In this document: positions 35,144-42,942 of the stretch, in pieces
Position numbering within the stretch: the first letter of the stretch is position 1
Layout: each line of letters starts with the position of its first letter
NCBI RefSeq assembly: GCF_009865135.1
Contig: NZ_WWGH01000002.1
Span: 1,116,001 to 1,180,000 of the forward strand
Reading direction: 5' to 3'
Source: Streptomyces sp. SID8374
Lineage (GTDB): Bacteria; Actinomycetota; Actinomycetes; Streptomycetales; Streptomycetaceae
Length of the DNA: 64,000 nucleotides
Program-made: the position numbers and the translations under genes
Notes under the pieces: generated by a model
The model's input: only the letters and a program-made list of their open reading frames with translations
Database searches by the model: none
Told to the model about the DNA's origin: nothing

Positions 35144-35893
35144 TTACGGCAGCGGCGGCATAGTCGGCGGCACCGGGCGCGAGGTGAACGACTGGTCGCC
35201 GGTCGGTGTCACCGGCACCGGAACCTGCGGCACCTGCCCGCCCTGCGGCATCGGCGGGCCCGAGGGGCTGGCCGTGGACCCGCCGGCCGCCTCGCGCGCC
35301 AGGGCGTCGAAATCGACGAAGCCGGTGCCCTCCAGCATGGTGATGTGGTCCAGCACGGTCTGGTTCGCGTCGCTGGCGAGCTGCCGGATCAGGGTGTTGC
35401 GGGTGGTGTGCCTGACCTGGCCTATCAGCCCGAACACCTTGCCGTGGGCGGCCCGCAGGATGTTGGCGAACTTCCGCTCGTACTCGTCCCCGCTCGCCGC
35501 CGTCAGTTCCGCCAGCCACGCCTGCTGCTGCTCGGTCGGCTGGTTGGGCAGCTCCACCCCGAGCTTCGCGGCCACGTCCCGGGCCCGCCGGTCCAGGTCC
35601 GTGTGGCCGACGACCAGGTGGTCCCCGGCGGCCTTCGTCGCCTCGCTGGGCGCCCGTTCGATCGCCTGCTGCCCGGCGGGCAGCTCCCACAGCCCGGCGA
35701 GGCGCACCTTGACCAGGAAGTCCCGGTCGGTCGCGGAGAGCGGGCCCCACTGGGTGGCGACGCTGGACGCGTTCAGGTTCGCCTCGCCGGTGCCCGAACG
35801 GTCCGCGTAGGACCAGACGGGGAAGGCGAGCGCGCCGACTGTGGCGACCAGTGCCGCGATGATGAGGGCCGTTCCGTTGATGCGTCGCAACAA
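35144..35893 (-). CDS. DUF4142 domain exported protein
   Basis: The 249-residue product has an N-terminal hydrophobic segment (about 8-28) that is a signal peptide or anchor, then a DUF4142 helical bundle (about 52-195: TDRDFLVKVRLAGLWE at its start, then the GHTDLDRRARDVAAKLG helix and HGKVFGLIGQVRH). DUF4142 is a ferritin-like four-helix fold of unknown role. The C-terminus is Pro/Gly-rich and disordered. Start: two consecutive TTG codons (35893, 35890) follow GGGAG; either could serve, a rare start even for Streptomyces. It is on the same strand as the DUF692 gene, 190 bases upstream, but seems a separate unit. Confidence 0.85.
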   Translation of the reverse strand: MLRRINGTALIIAALVATVGALAFPVWSYADRSGTGEANLNASSVATQWGPLSATDRDFLVKVRLAGLWELPAGQQAIERAPSEATKAAGDHLVVGHTDLDRRARDVAAKLGVELPNQPTEQQQAWLAELTAASGDEYERKFANILRAAHGKVFGLIGQVRHTTRNTLIRQLASDANQTVLDHITMLEGTGFVDFDALAREAAGGSTASPSGPPMPQGGQVPQVPVPVTPTGDQSFTSRPVPPTMPPLP

Positions 35894-36057
35894 GGTGTCT
35901 CCCGGGGCGAGGCGAGGCGTGACAGCGTCGATCAGGCGTCAATCAACCGCCTACTGGCTCGCCGTGCAGGCTATTTGGCGGTAATGCCGGTGGGGCGGTA
36001 TCGGGAGATACGTAGTCGGGCGCAGGAATACTCAGCCGCGGGTGGACCGGTTCGGGC

Positions 36058-36747
36058 CTACGGGGCGCCGAGCCGGTCGGCGAGACCGGCCAGCCCGTCG
36101 GCGTACACGTCGAACTTGTCCGACGTGGCGGGCGGATCGCCGACGGGCCGGGCGACATAGGCGGTACGCAGCCCGAGGGCCTGGGCCCCGCGCAGGTCCC
36201 AGGAGTGCGCGGCGACCATCAGAAGCCGCTCCGGCGGCAGCCCGGAGACGGTGACGGCCAGCCGGTAGACCTCCGGGTCCGGCTTGTAGGCCCGGGCGTC
36301 CTCGGCGGACAGGGCCTGGTGCCAGCGGAGTCCGGCGTGGGCGTCGATCCCGAGCAGCGCGGTGCGGCTCGCGTTGGAGAGCCCGACCAGGGGGAACCGC
36401 CCGGCGAGCCGGGCGAGACCGGCCACGGTGTCGGGCCACGGCGGAAGCTGGCGGGCCGACAGGGCCAGCGCCGCCACGGCGGCCGGATCGTCGACCCCGG
36501 CGGTCTCGGCGACGAGCCCGGCGGCCTCCCGGTCGAGGACGTCACTGGGGGCGTAGGGCCGGTCGCCGTCGAGGATGCGGCGCTGCTCGTCCTCGATGTG
36601 CCGCTGCCACAGCAGCAGGAGCCGTTCGGTCCCGGCATCGTCGAGTGAGGGGTCGAGGGCGCGGATACCGGCCCGGATCCCGGCGGGCTCGTCGACGAGG
36701 GTGCCGAGGATGTCGAAGACGAGGACGTCGATGTCCAGCTCTGCCAT
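36058..36747 (-). CDS. HAD-IA family hydrolase (haloacid dehalogenase type II-like)
   Basis: Cytoplasmic hydrolase of 229 residues. Nucleophile motif VFDILGTLVD (Asp11) lacks the second Asp used by phosphatases of the superfamily, as in L-2-haloacid dehalogenases. Motif II is VGLSNAS, motif III the Lys in AYKPDPEVY, and motif IV MVAAHSWDLRGAQALG with its His-Ser-Trp-Asp, all typical of type II dehalogenases. Thus a haloacid dehalogenase or another ester-forming HAD enzyme rather than a phosphatase. Substrate not predictable. Upstream lies a set of three direct repeats, then the PTH2-like gene on the same strand. Confidence 0.85.
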   Translation of the reverse strand: MAELDIDVLVFDILGTLVDEPAGIRAGIRALDPSLDDAGTERLLLLWQRHIEDEQRRILDGDRPYAPSDVLDREAAGLVAETAGVDDPAAVAALALSARQLPPWPDTVAGLARLAGRFPLVGLSNASRTALLGIDAHAGLRWHQALSAEDARAYKPDPEVYRLAVTVSGLPPERLLMVAAHSWDLRGAQALGLRTAYVARPVGDPPATSDKFDVYADGLAGLADRLGAP

Positions 36748-36785
36748 GTCCGGGCTCTCCTGGCTTCCGAGGGCGGGGGGGGAGT

Positions 36786-36866
36786 GTGTGCGTTCACCGG
36801 CGGGTTTCCGAGGGGCGTGTGCGTTCCCCGGCGGGACTACGACGGGGTGCGCGCGTTCACCGGCGG
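36786..36866. repeat. Three near-direct repeats with a 31-32-bp period
   Basis: GTGTGCGTTCACCGGCGGG (36786-36804) recurs at 36817-36835 with one change and again near 36847-36866 with two or three. The third copy covers the stop codon of the minus-strand PTH2-like gene. The other copies lie in the gap before the HAD gene. Probably local duplication of the gene end; a regulator site is less likely. Confidence 0.65.
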
Positions 36867-37609
36867 ACGCGTACGCCCCCGAGAGGGCAGAACCGCAGAC
36901 CGCCCTCCACGGCGACGGTAGGCCCGGGAGCGATCTCCGTGAACCCCGCGTCGCGTACCACCGGCAGGCCGCTCGTGGTCAGCTGCCGCCAGCGCTCCGG
37001 GGTGGCCGTGGCCACGGAGAGCGGGAACCCCGCCTCGCGCCAGGCCTTGCGCTCGGTGTCGGACAGCTCCCACCAGGCGAGCTGGGCACCGTGGCCGACC
37101 TGCGCCATCGTCTTGCCCGCCGACATCTCCAGCTCCGGGTTGAGCCAGAGGACCGGGCCCTGGGGGTCGGGGGCGGCGGGCGGTTCGGGGTCGTCCAGGT
37201 CGGTGCCCGACACCTGGAGCTTGGCCAGCTCCTTGGGCCAGCCGTCCAGGGGGATCGGCGGGTACACCCGTACCTCCGCGCTGTCGCCCGTCACCGTGAT
37301 CCCGGGCAGGGCGGCCGCCTTGCGCCACTCCGCGCCGCGCGCCCGGCGCACCACCTTGCGGATCCGGGCGTCCTCCCAGTCCCGCATCGCCCGGGCCCAC
37401 TCGCCCTCGCCGAGGGACCGCTCGTCGGACAGGATCGTCAGTACCGCGCGGGCGGCGGTGCGCAGGGCGTCCGTGCGGGCGGGCGGGTCCGTCTTCTCCA
37501 GGTGCACCACGAGCGGGAGCACGTACTGCGGGGCTTCGTCCCGGTCGGTCGGGCCGTTGTGGAAGGGGCTCGGGGAGGTGGTGTTCTGGGAGGTGTCGTC
37601 GCTGCTCAC
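36857..37609 (-). CDS. PTH2-like peptidyl-tRNA hydrolase with duplicated N-terminal half
   Basis: The 250-residue product has the PTH2 active-site signature MSAGKTMAQVGHGAQLAW (Lys166, Gln170, His173) in its second half, followed by the usual GLPVVRDAGFTEI end segment. PTH2 enzymes recycle peptidyl-tRNA released from ribosomes and are normally about 120 residues. Here residues 27-135 look like a second, degenerate PTH2 fold (VLPLVVHLE, IRKVVRRARGAEW) without the Lys-Gln-His set, so the protein may be an internal pseudo-dimer. GTG start at 37609. The stop falls inside a repeat array. The usual bacterial Pth1 is expected elsewhere in the genome. Confidence 0.75.
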   Translation of the reverse strand: MSSDDTSQNTTSPSPFHNGPTDRDEAPQYVLPLVVHLEKTDPPARTDALRTAARAVLTILSDERSLGEGEWARAMRDWEDARIRKVVRRARGAEWRKAAALPGITVTGDSAEVRVYPPIPLDGWPKELAKLQVSGTDLDDPEPPAAPDPQGPVLWLNPELEMSAGKTMAQVGHGAQLAWWELSDTERKAWREAGFPLSVATATPERWRQLTTSGLPVVRDAGFTEIAPGPTVAVEGGLRFCPLGGVRVRR

Positions 37610-37681
37610 GGTCCCAGTCTGCCAGGCGGAGCCCTACCGGCTCCTTGGCTTGACGGGCCGGCCCGGGTGAGGATGCTCCGC

Positions 37682-38356
37682 ATGAAGAGCGACCTTTTCT
37701 CCAGCGAGCACATGGCCCAGCCGGCCACCGCCCCCGGCATGACCTTGCAGAACTCCAAGTCGATCAAGTACGCCGTCAACGGGGAGATGCACGCCCGTCA
37801 GGGGGCGATGATCGCCTTCCGCGGCAACCTCCAGTTCGAGCGCAAGGGCCAGGGCATCGGCGGCCTGCTCAAGCGCGCGGTCACCGGCGAGGGACTCGCG
37901 CTCATGGCCGTACGCGGGCAGGGCGAGGCGTGGTTCGCGCACGAGGCCGCCAACTGTTTCATCGTGGAGATGGACCAGGGCGACCAGCTCACCATCAACG
38001 GCCGCAACGTCCTCTGTTTCGACGCCACCCTCTCGTACGAGATCAAGACGGTGAAGGGCGCCGGAATGGTCGGCGGCGGCCTGTTCAACAGCGTCTTCTC
38101 CGGCTACGGCAAGCTCGGCCTGATGTGCGAGGGCACGCCCATCGTGATCCCGGTGACGGGCGCCCAGCCGGTGTACGTCGACACGGACGCGGTCGTCGGC
38201 TGGAGCCAGCAGCTCACGACCACCCTGCACCGCTCCCAGAGCGTCGGTTCGATGGTGCGCGGCGGCTCGGGCGAGGCCGTGCAGCTGATGCTCCAGGGCG
38301 AGGGGTTCGTCATCGTGCGGCCGAGCGAGGCGAGGCCGGAGCGGACCTCCAACTGA
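37682..38356 (+). CDS. AIM24 family protein
   Basis: A 224-residue protein of the AIM24 (TspAF-type) family, built of beta strands with the motif MHARQGAMIAFRGNLQFERKG, broken in the family description at the RQG and FRG cores, then GLLKRAVTGEG and the conserved NGRNVLCFD and GSGEAVQLMLQGEGFVIVRP ends. Function is unknown in bacteria; in yeast the homologue is mitochondrial. Start: GAGG at 37669-37672 is nine bases before ATG 37682; an ATG at 37673 is too close. The open frame upstream is antisense to the HAD and PTH2 genes and not coding. Divergent from the PTH2-like gene. Confidence 0.85.
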   Translation: MKSDLFSSEHMAQPATAPGMTLQNSKSIKYAVNGEMHARQGAMIAFRGNLQFERKGQGIGGLLKRAVTGEGLALMAVRGQGEAWFAHEAANCFIVEMDQGDQLTINGRNVLCFDATLSYEIKTVKGAGMVGGGLFNSVFSGYGKLGLMCEGTPIVIPVTGAQPVYVDTDAVVGWSQQLTTTLHRSQSVGSMVRGGSGEAVQLMLQGEGFVIVRPSEARPERTSN

Positions 38357-38422
38357 CAGCCCGTTCCGACGGTACGGCTCTGGTAGCCCGGCCTGACAGC
38401 CCGGTTACGTACGCTTGTGGGC

Positions 38423-38611
38423 ATGGACGACGCCTCGTACTGCGCAACGCCCGCGCCCGCGCCCGCGATCACGGAGGCGGACGCGGGCCCGCCGTTCGCG
38501 GAGTGCGTGCTCTGCCGTGAGCCGACCGAGTACCCGGAGTCGGCCAAGGGCGCCACGCTCTGCCCGGTCTGCGCCTGGCAGGAGGCGGGGCGCTCGGCCT
38601 GCTCCGGCTGA
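38423..38611 (+). CDS. Small zinc-ribbon-like protein (62 residues)
   Basis: The product has an Ala/Pro-rich start and two CxxC knuckles, CVLCREPTEYPES and TLCPVCAWQEAG, 19 residues apart, the pattern of a small zinc ribbon. No further domain. It follows the AIM24 gene by 66 bases. The ATG has no good ribosome binding site; TACGCT seven bases upstream could be a -10 of a leaderless transcript. An in-frame GTG at 38417 is an alternative. Similar tiny genes occur in Streptomyces, but I cannot name a role. Chemistry of the motif and codon bias (GC-rich third positions) support that it is real. Confidence 0.65.
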   Translation: MDDASYCATPAPAPAITEADAGPPFAECVLCREPTEYPESAKGATLCPVCAWQEAGRSACSG

Positions 38612-38922
38612 GTCCGGTCCGGCCTCCCAGCCGGAGAACTCCGTCAGGGCCCGTTTCAGTTCGGCGCGAACAGGGCCTCGGGGGACGGGATGGAGCCGCG
38701 GCACACCGTCACGGTTCATGCCGAGGCGGCCCGACCTTCGACGCGGCTCATCCCGCGCTGCGTGAAGCCCGGTCGATTCTCGTCATTGACCCTGTGGTGG
38801 GCCGGGTCGTCGTATCCGGCCAGGGCACCACCGGATAGCGCCAACTCCCGGCAACCTCGGCACGGCGTCGCTCCGCGCGCGTTAGAAACGGGCGTCGGTG
38901 ATCGGGGGAGAGGCGTGGGGGA
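38612..38922. other. 311-base intergenic stretch with coding-like fragments
   Basis: No intact gene. On the + strand a frame ending at a TAG near 38839 reads FDAAHPALREARSILVIDPV then VGRVVVSGQGTTG, protein-like but without an acceptable start. On the minus strand a short stretch around 38625-38665 (ELKRALTEFSGWEAG) also looks coding. Both could be remnants of decayed genes. No clear terminator after the small zinc-ribbon gene. GGGGGAG near 38905 leads to the small ORF that follows. Confidence 0.35.
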
Positions 38923-39030
38923 ATGCTGACCATCAACGTTGCTGTGCTTCTGGCCCCGACGGCTTTCGGGCAAGGGCTCCTCGACATCGTGACCCAGCTG
39001 GTCACCGGCGTCTCCGACGCCGGCCGATGA
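38923..39030 (+). CDS. 35-residue hydrophobic leader-like peptide overlapping the nuclease gene
   Basis: ATG 38923 follows GTGGGGGA and the frame runs 35 codons to a TGA whose ATGA overlap contains the start of the nuclease gene. The peptide begins MLTINVAVLLAPTAFG and ends TQLVTGVSDAGR. Overlap of stop and start implies that translation of the peptide opens the start of the nuclease gene. Its amphipathic, hydrophobic character could also mean a small membrane peptide. I do not recognise a family. The lack of any ribosome binding site for the nuclease gene itself supports coupling. Confidence 0.55.
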   Translation: MLTINVAVLLAPTAFGQGLLDIVTQLVTGVSDAGR

Positions 39031-39740
39031 GCGCCCGCCGCCGTCCTCCGGCCCGCCGTTCCGCCTCCCGGCCGCGTAGGAAGCAGCTGTCGCGCAAGCG
39101 GCAGCAACGGCATCCGGCGGCAGTCCTCATCCCCGTCGTCATCACCCTGTGGGTGGTCGGCCGGCTACTCGACTGGGTCGCCGCGAACCGGTGGGTCGTG
39201 GTCGTCGCCCTTGCCCTCGCCGTGGCGGGCGGTGTGCTCTGGTACCGCCATCGGGCCGCCCAGCTCCAGGAGGAGCAGGAGCGCGCCCGGGCGCTGCGCT
39301 ACCAGGTGGAGCAGCTGGACCACCTGCACCACCGCGCGTTCGAACACGCCGTACGGGACCTGATGTTCCGGGACGGCTGCACCGACGCCGTCCAGGTCGG
39401 CGGCGCCGGGGACCACGGGGCCGACGTCAAGGCGACCGACCCGTACGGGCGCCGCTGGGTCATCCAGTGCAAGCACCGCAAGGCCGGTTCCGCCGGGTCT
39501 GCGGTCGGAACCCCGGATCTGCATGTCCTCAACGGCACCGGCCGCCCTGTGCACCGCGGGGACGTCGTCGTCCTCGTCACCAACGGGCGGTTCTCCAGGC
39601 CCGCCGTGGAGTTCGCGCAGTCCCAGCGGTTGCACCTGGTCGACCGCGCCACCCTTGCCGCTTGGGCCGGTGGCGGCCGGCCCCTCTGGGAACTCCTGCG
39701 GGCGGTGCCGCCTCCGAGAGGCCCCAGCCCGTTGTCCTGA
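39027..39740 (+). CDS. Membrane-anchored Mrr-like restriction endonuclease domain protein
   Basis: The 237-residue product begins with a very basic tail (10 Arg/Lys in the first 25), two membrane helices (about 31-47 and 56-73), a short coiled coil (75-100, EEQERARALRYQ), then an Mrr-type nuclease fold. The catalytic set is present: Asp133 in GADVKATD and the QCK motif (Gln147, Lys149), with QVGGAGDHG before it. Mrr-type enzymes cut DNA, often methylated DNA; a membrane-tethered form is common in actinobacteria and its job is not established. Gene start is the ATG in an ATGA overlap with a 35-codon ORF. Confidence 0.85.
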   Translation: MSARRRPPARRSASRPRRKQLSRKRQQRHPAAVLIPVVITLWVVGRLLDWVAANRWVVVVALALAVAGGVLWYRHRAAQLQEEQERARALRYQVEQLDHLHHRAFEHAVRDLMFRDGCTDAVQVGGAGDHGADVKATDPYGRRWVIQCKHRKAGSAGSAVGTPDLHVLNGTGRPVHRGDVVVLVTNGRFSRPAVEFAQSQRLHLVDRATLAAWAGGGRPLWELLRAVPPPRGPSPLS

Positions 39741-39812
39741 CCCCGGACCGCGCAGGGGTCGCTCAGACCGGCCCCCTGCCCGATGGCTAGGAAGTCGCCG
39801 CGCCCCGACCCC

Positions 39813-40718
39813 TCAGCCCTCCATCAGCTCCGACACCTTCACGAACCGGTAGCCCCGCTTCCGCAGCTCCGGAACGATTCTGCCGATCGCCTCCGCGGTG
39901 ACCGGCGCCGCGCTGCGCGTGCAGTGCAGCACCACCAGCGACCCCGGCCGCACCCCGTCCAGCACCTGCTCGGCCACCGCACCCGCATCCGTCGCGAACG
40001 CGTCGCCGCTCACCACGTCCCACTGCACCGCTGTCACGTTCGCCGGGGCCAGCGCGCGCAGCGCCGTGTCGTCGTAGCAGCCGCCGGGGAAGCGGAAGTA
40101 CGGCACCACGTTCCGTACCCCGGCCTCGCGGAACGCCGAGAACGCCCGCTCCACGTCGCGGGCCATCGAGTCCTTCGCGACCACCGGCAGGCCGTAGCAG
40201 TCGGCGGTGAAGGCGTGGTGGCTGTACGAGTGGTTGGCGACCTCGAACAGGTCGTCCGTGCCGATGCCCTTCGCCTGCGCCGGGTACTCCTCCGCCCACC
40301 GCCCGGTCATGAACACGGTCGAGGGCACCTTCAGCCGCCGCAGCAGGGCGATCAGCTCCGGGTTGTCGAAGCGCTCGCCCGCCTTCGCCCGGGGGCCCTG
40401 GTCGGCCGTCATGTCGGCGTCGAAGGTGAGCGCCACGACCTTCTCCGCCGCGGCCCCTCCCGCTGTGCCCCCGCCTCCGCCCCCGGCACCCTCGGCCTTC
40501 GGGCGCCGCTCGAAGACCGGGGTGCGCCCCGCCGGGCCGGGGGCCATGGTGGGCGGCTTCTTCGGGGGTGCGGAAGCGAGTGGGGAGGCGGCAGCGGGAG
40601 CCGTAGAGGTGGGTGCGGGTGCGGGGGTGGCGCCCCCGCACCCGGCCAGGGCGCCGCCGAGCAGCGCCCCCACGGCCGTCAGAGCAGCCGTCTTCCATTT
40701 CCGTGCAGTAGTGATCAC
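39813..40718 (-). CDS. Polysaccharide deacetylase (NodB) lipoprotein
   Basis: Surface enzyme of 301 residues. Signal sequence ends in lipobox LAGC (Cys27), followed by a Pro/Ala/Gly-rich linker to about 90, then a NodB homology domain. Motifs: TFDADM (motif 1; usual TFDDG has become D-A-D), NHSYSHH (motif 2 zinc histidines), RFPGG (motif 3), and VVLHC in place of the common LHD (motif 5). The changes suggest an unusual but probably still metal-dependent deacetylase of peptidoglycan or chitin-like glycans. GTG start. No clear ribosome binding site; may be leaderless. Confidence 0.85.
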   Translation of the reverse strand: MITTARKWKTAALTAVGALLGGALAGCGGATPAPAPTSTAPAAASPLASAPPKKPPTMAPGPAGRTPVFERRPKAEGAGGGGGGTAGGAAAEKVVALTFDADMTADQGPRAKAGERFDNPELIALLRRLKVPSTVFMTGRWAEEYPAQAKGIGTDDLFEVANHSYSHHAFTADCYGLPVVAKDSMARDVERAFSAFREAGVRNVVPYFRFPGGCYDDTALRALAPANVTAVQWDVVSGDAFATDAGAVAEQVLDGVRPGSLVVLHCTRSAAPVTAEAIGRIVPELRKRGYRFVKVSELMEG

Positions 40719-40819
40719 TCACGGAAAATATCTGACATTCCGCTTATGTGGTTATAGCGGCACTCCGGCGCGGCCCGGCGCGGCCCGTCAGGACGAAGGC
40801 GCCCCGGAGCGGCAGCCCC

Positions 40820-42223
40820 TCAGCGCCAAGGCCCCGTCACCGCGAACGTCGTCCCCGGCGTGTAGCAGTTCACGTACATCGTCGAACCGTCCGGCGAGAA
40901 CGTGACCCCCGCGAACTCACCCCACTCCGGCTTCTCGGGCGTCCCGATGTTCTGCCGCCCGCGCGCCATCGCGTACACCTCGCCCCGCCGCGTCACCCCC
41001 AGCACGTGCTGCGCCCCGCCGCCGTCCTCGCAGACCATCAGTCCGCCGTCGGCCGCCAGGCAGATGTTGTCCGGGGACTCGCCGGGGAGCTGGATGTCGG
41101 TGTCCGGGCCGAAGACCACGACCAGGGTGAGGCGGCGCTTCTTCGGCTCGTACCGCCAGACCTGGCCGTAGTGGTCGGCCGCCGAACCCTCGGCGCTGCG
41201 GGCGAAGCTGGAGACGAAGTAGACGGACGAGCCGCCCCAGTAGCAGCCCTCCAGCTTCTGGGCGTGCGTGATGCCCTTCGGGCCGAAGTCCTGGAGCCGG
41301 ATGGGCGTCTCTGCCGCCAGCGGGTCCGGTACGGGCACCCACTCCACCCGGTCGAAGCTCGCCCCGGTCTCCTGGACCACGGAGAGGTCCGGCAGCCCCG
41401 GTACCCGCATCGCCTCCAGTGCCCCGCCCGCCCGCAGCGAACCGGTGCCGCCGAGCGGCTCGGCCGGGAGGAAGCGGTAGAAGAGGCCGAACGGCTTGTC
41501 GAACGCGTCCTCCGTCTCGTACACGATCCCGTTCTTTGGGTCGACCGCGATCGCCTCGTGCTGGAAGCGGCCCATCGCGGTCAACGGGACTGCCCCGGTG
41601 CGGCGCGGGTCGGCGCCGTCGACCTCGAAGATGAAGCCGTGGTCCTTGGTGTACCCGTTGGTTCCGGCCCTGTCCTCGGTCTCCTCGCAGGTCAGCCAGG
41701 TGCGCCAGGGGGTGGGCCCGCCCGCGCAGTTCACCGCCGTACCGGCGATGGCGACCCGTTCGCCGAGGACCTTGTTCCGGCCGTCCAGCTCCAGGGACGT
41801 ACAGCCGCCCTTGGCCGCCGGGTCGTAGGTCAGCCCGTCGACGGTCGGCACGCCGATCTTCGCCGTGTGCCGGTTCTCGTGGTTGCGGACGAGGTGGACG
41901 CGGCCGTTGCGGCCCGCGAAGGCGGCCATGCCGTCGTGGTTGCTGGGCACCTTGCCCTCGCCGGAGCGCAGCGGGTCGCCCTCCCGGGACAGCACCCGGT
42001 AGCGGAAACCTTTCGGCAGGTCGAGGAGGCCGTCCGGGTCGGGGAGCAGGGGGCCGTAGCCGCCGTGGCCGCGCGCGGCGGCCGTACCCGCGAAGAGTTC
42101 GGAGAAGGCCCCGGTGAAGGCGATCGCGGCCGCTGCGCCGCTGCCGGCCAGGACCTGTCGTCGTGTCGCGGTGTGCCGGGGTGCGGTTGCTGCGGTCGCT
42201 GTGTTCCGGATTTCGGATGACAT
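40820..42223 (-). CDS. phoX: PhoX-type alkaline phosphatase (TAT-exported)
   Basis: Secreted phosphatase of 467 residues from the PhoX (DUF839) family, which hydrolyses phosphomonoesters with an iron-calcium cofactor. A twin-arginine signal (TRRQVLAG, Arg21-Arg22, then an Ala-rich hydrophobic core) directs folded export. Family motifs: RNHENR, TPWRTWLTCEE (the cysteine of TCEE is the expected iron ligand), FQHEAIAVDP and the late ADGGLMVCEDGGG. Start: GGGAG before ATG 42223; in-frame 42298 would add 25 odd residues before the signal. No PHO-box-like direct repeats stood out to me upstream. Confidence 0.9.
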   Translation of the reverse strand: MSSEIRNTATAATAPRHTATRRQVLAGSGAAAAIAFTGAFSELFAGTAAARGHGGYGPLLPDPDGLLDLPKGFRYRVLSREGDPLRSGEGKVPSNHDGMAAFAGRNGRVHLVRNHENRHTAKIGVPTVDGLTYDPAAKGGCTSLELDGRNKVLGERVAIAGTAVNCAGGPTPWRTWLTCEETEDRAGTNGYTKDHGFIFEVDGADPRRTGAVPLTAMGRFQHEAIAVDPKNGIVYETEDAFDKPFGLFYRFLPAEPLGGTGSLRAGGALEAMRVPGLPDLSVVQETGASFDRVEWVPVPDPLAAETPIRLQDFGPKGITHAQKLEGCYWGGSSVYFVSSFARSAEGSAADHYGQVWRYEPKKRRLTLVVVFGPDTDIQLPGESPDNICLAADGGLMVCEDGGGAQHVLGVTRRGEVYAMARGRQNIGTPEKPEWGEFAGVTFSPDGSTMYVNCYTPGTTFAVTGPWR

Positions 42224-42282
42224 GAGGCAACTCCCTGTTGGCGGACAGGTGACGTGACCCGCATGTGTGTAGCACGCACGAA

Positions 42283-42313
42283 GGCGCGGGGGAACCATGC
42301 GCGCCCCCGCGCC
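42283..42313. terminator. Hairpin between the OsmC and PhoX genes
   Basis: GGCGCGGGGG (42283-42292) pairs with CCCCCGCGCC (42304-42313), 10 base pairs with an 11-base loop, lying downstream of the OsmC gene and upstream of phoX, both on the minus strand. Distance from the OsmC stop is about 115 bases. Confidence 0.6.
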
Positions 42314-42427
42314 TCGTGTTGCTGCTGGGACGGCCCACCGAGCCGGACCGCCGCGCTGCCGGGCCGTCCGGAGGGAGGCCGCCGGGGTGCCGGTCGGCGC
42401 TCGTGGGCTCCGGCCGGCCCGCGCGGG

Positions 42428-42853
42428 TCAGGCCAGCGAGGCCGACAGCGTGATCGGCGTACCCGACAGCGCCTGGCTGACCGGGCAGTTCGCCTTGGCC
42501 TCCTCGGCCGCCTTCACGAAGCCCGACTCGTCCAGACCGGGGACCTCGCCCTCGACGGTGATGTGGATGCCGGTGATACCGGTGCCGGGCTGGAAGGTGA
42601 CGTCTGCCTTCGTCTCCAGCTTGGTGGGAGGAGTGCCGGCCCCGGCGAGAGCGTGCGAGAGCGCCATCGAGAAGCAGCTGGAGTGGGCGGCCGCGATGAG
42701 CTCCTCGGGGCTCGTCCTGCCGTTCGCCTGCTCCGAGCGGGACGGCCAGGAGACGGGGTAGTCACCGATGCCGGAGGAGTCGAAGGTGACGACCCCCTTG
42801 CCCTCGATCAGGTTGCCTTCCCAGACCGTGTGCGCCTGACGCGTGGTAGCCAT
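42428..42853 (-). CDS. OsmC/Ohr family peroxiredoxin
   Basis: Cytoplasmic peroxidase of 141 residues reducing organic hydroperoxides. The two catalytic cysteines are present: Cys60 (AAAHSSCFSMAL) and Cys123 (KANCPVSQAL), with the peroxidatic-site Arg region SRSEQANGRTSPEEL upstream. The NCPVS motif and length match OsmC and Ohr; the N-terminal TTRQAHTVWEGN is closer to OsmC. AAGGGA precedes ATG 42853; in-frame 42907 lacks a binding site. Single gene, hairpin downstream. Regulation not visible. Confidence 0.92.
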   Translation of the reverse strand: MATTRQAHTVWEGNLIEGKGVVTFDSSGIGDYPVSWPSRSEQANGRTSPEELIAAAHSSCFSMALSHALAGAGTPPTKLETKADVTFQPGTGITGIHITVEGEVPGLDESGFVKAAEEAKANCPVSQALSGTPITLSASLA

Positions 42854-42942
42854 GGTGGATCCCTTCAAACGGTGTACGCGGTTGTACGGAAGCGGAGTTA
42901 CGGGCACGCCGCCGAACGGGCACCCGGTGTCACCCCCCGAAC

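Noticed and set aside
38405-38719. Minus-strand open frame opposite the small zinc-ribbon gene
   Set aside because: A short coding-like stretch exists but the frame as a whole has no start signal and overlaps a better candidate.
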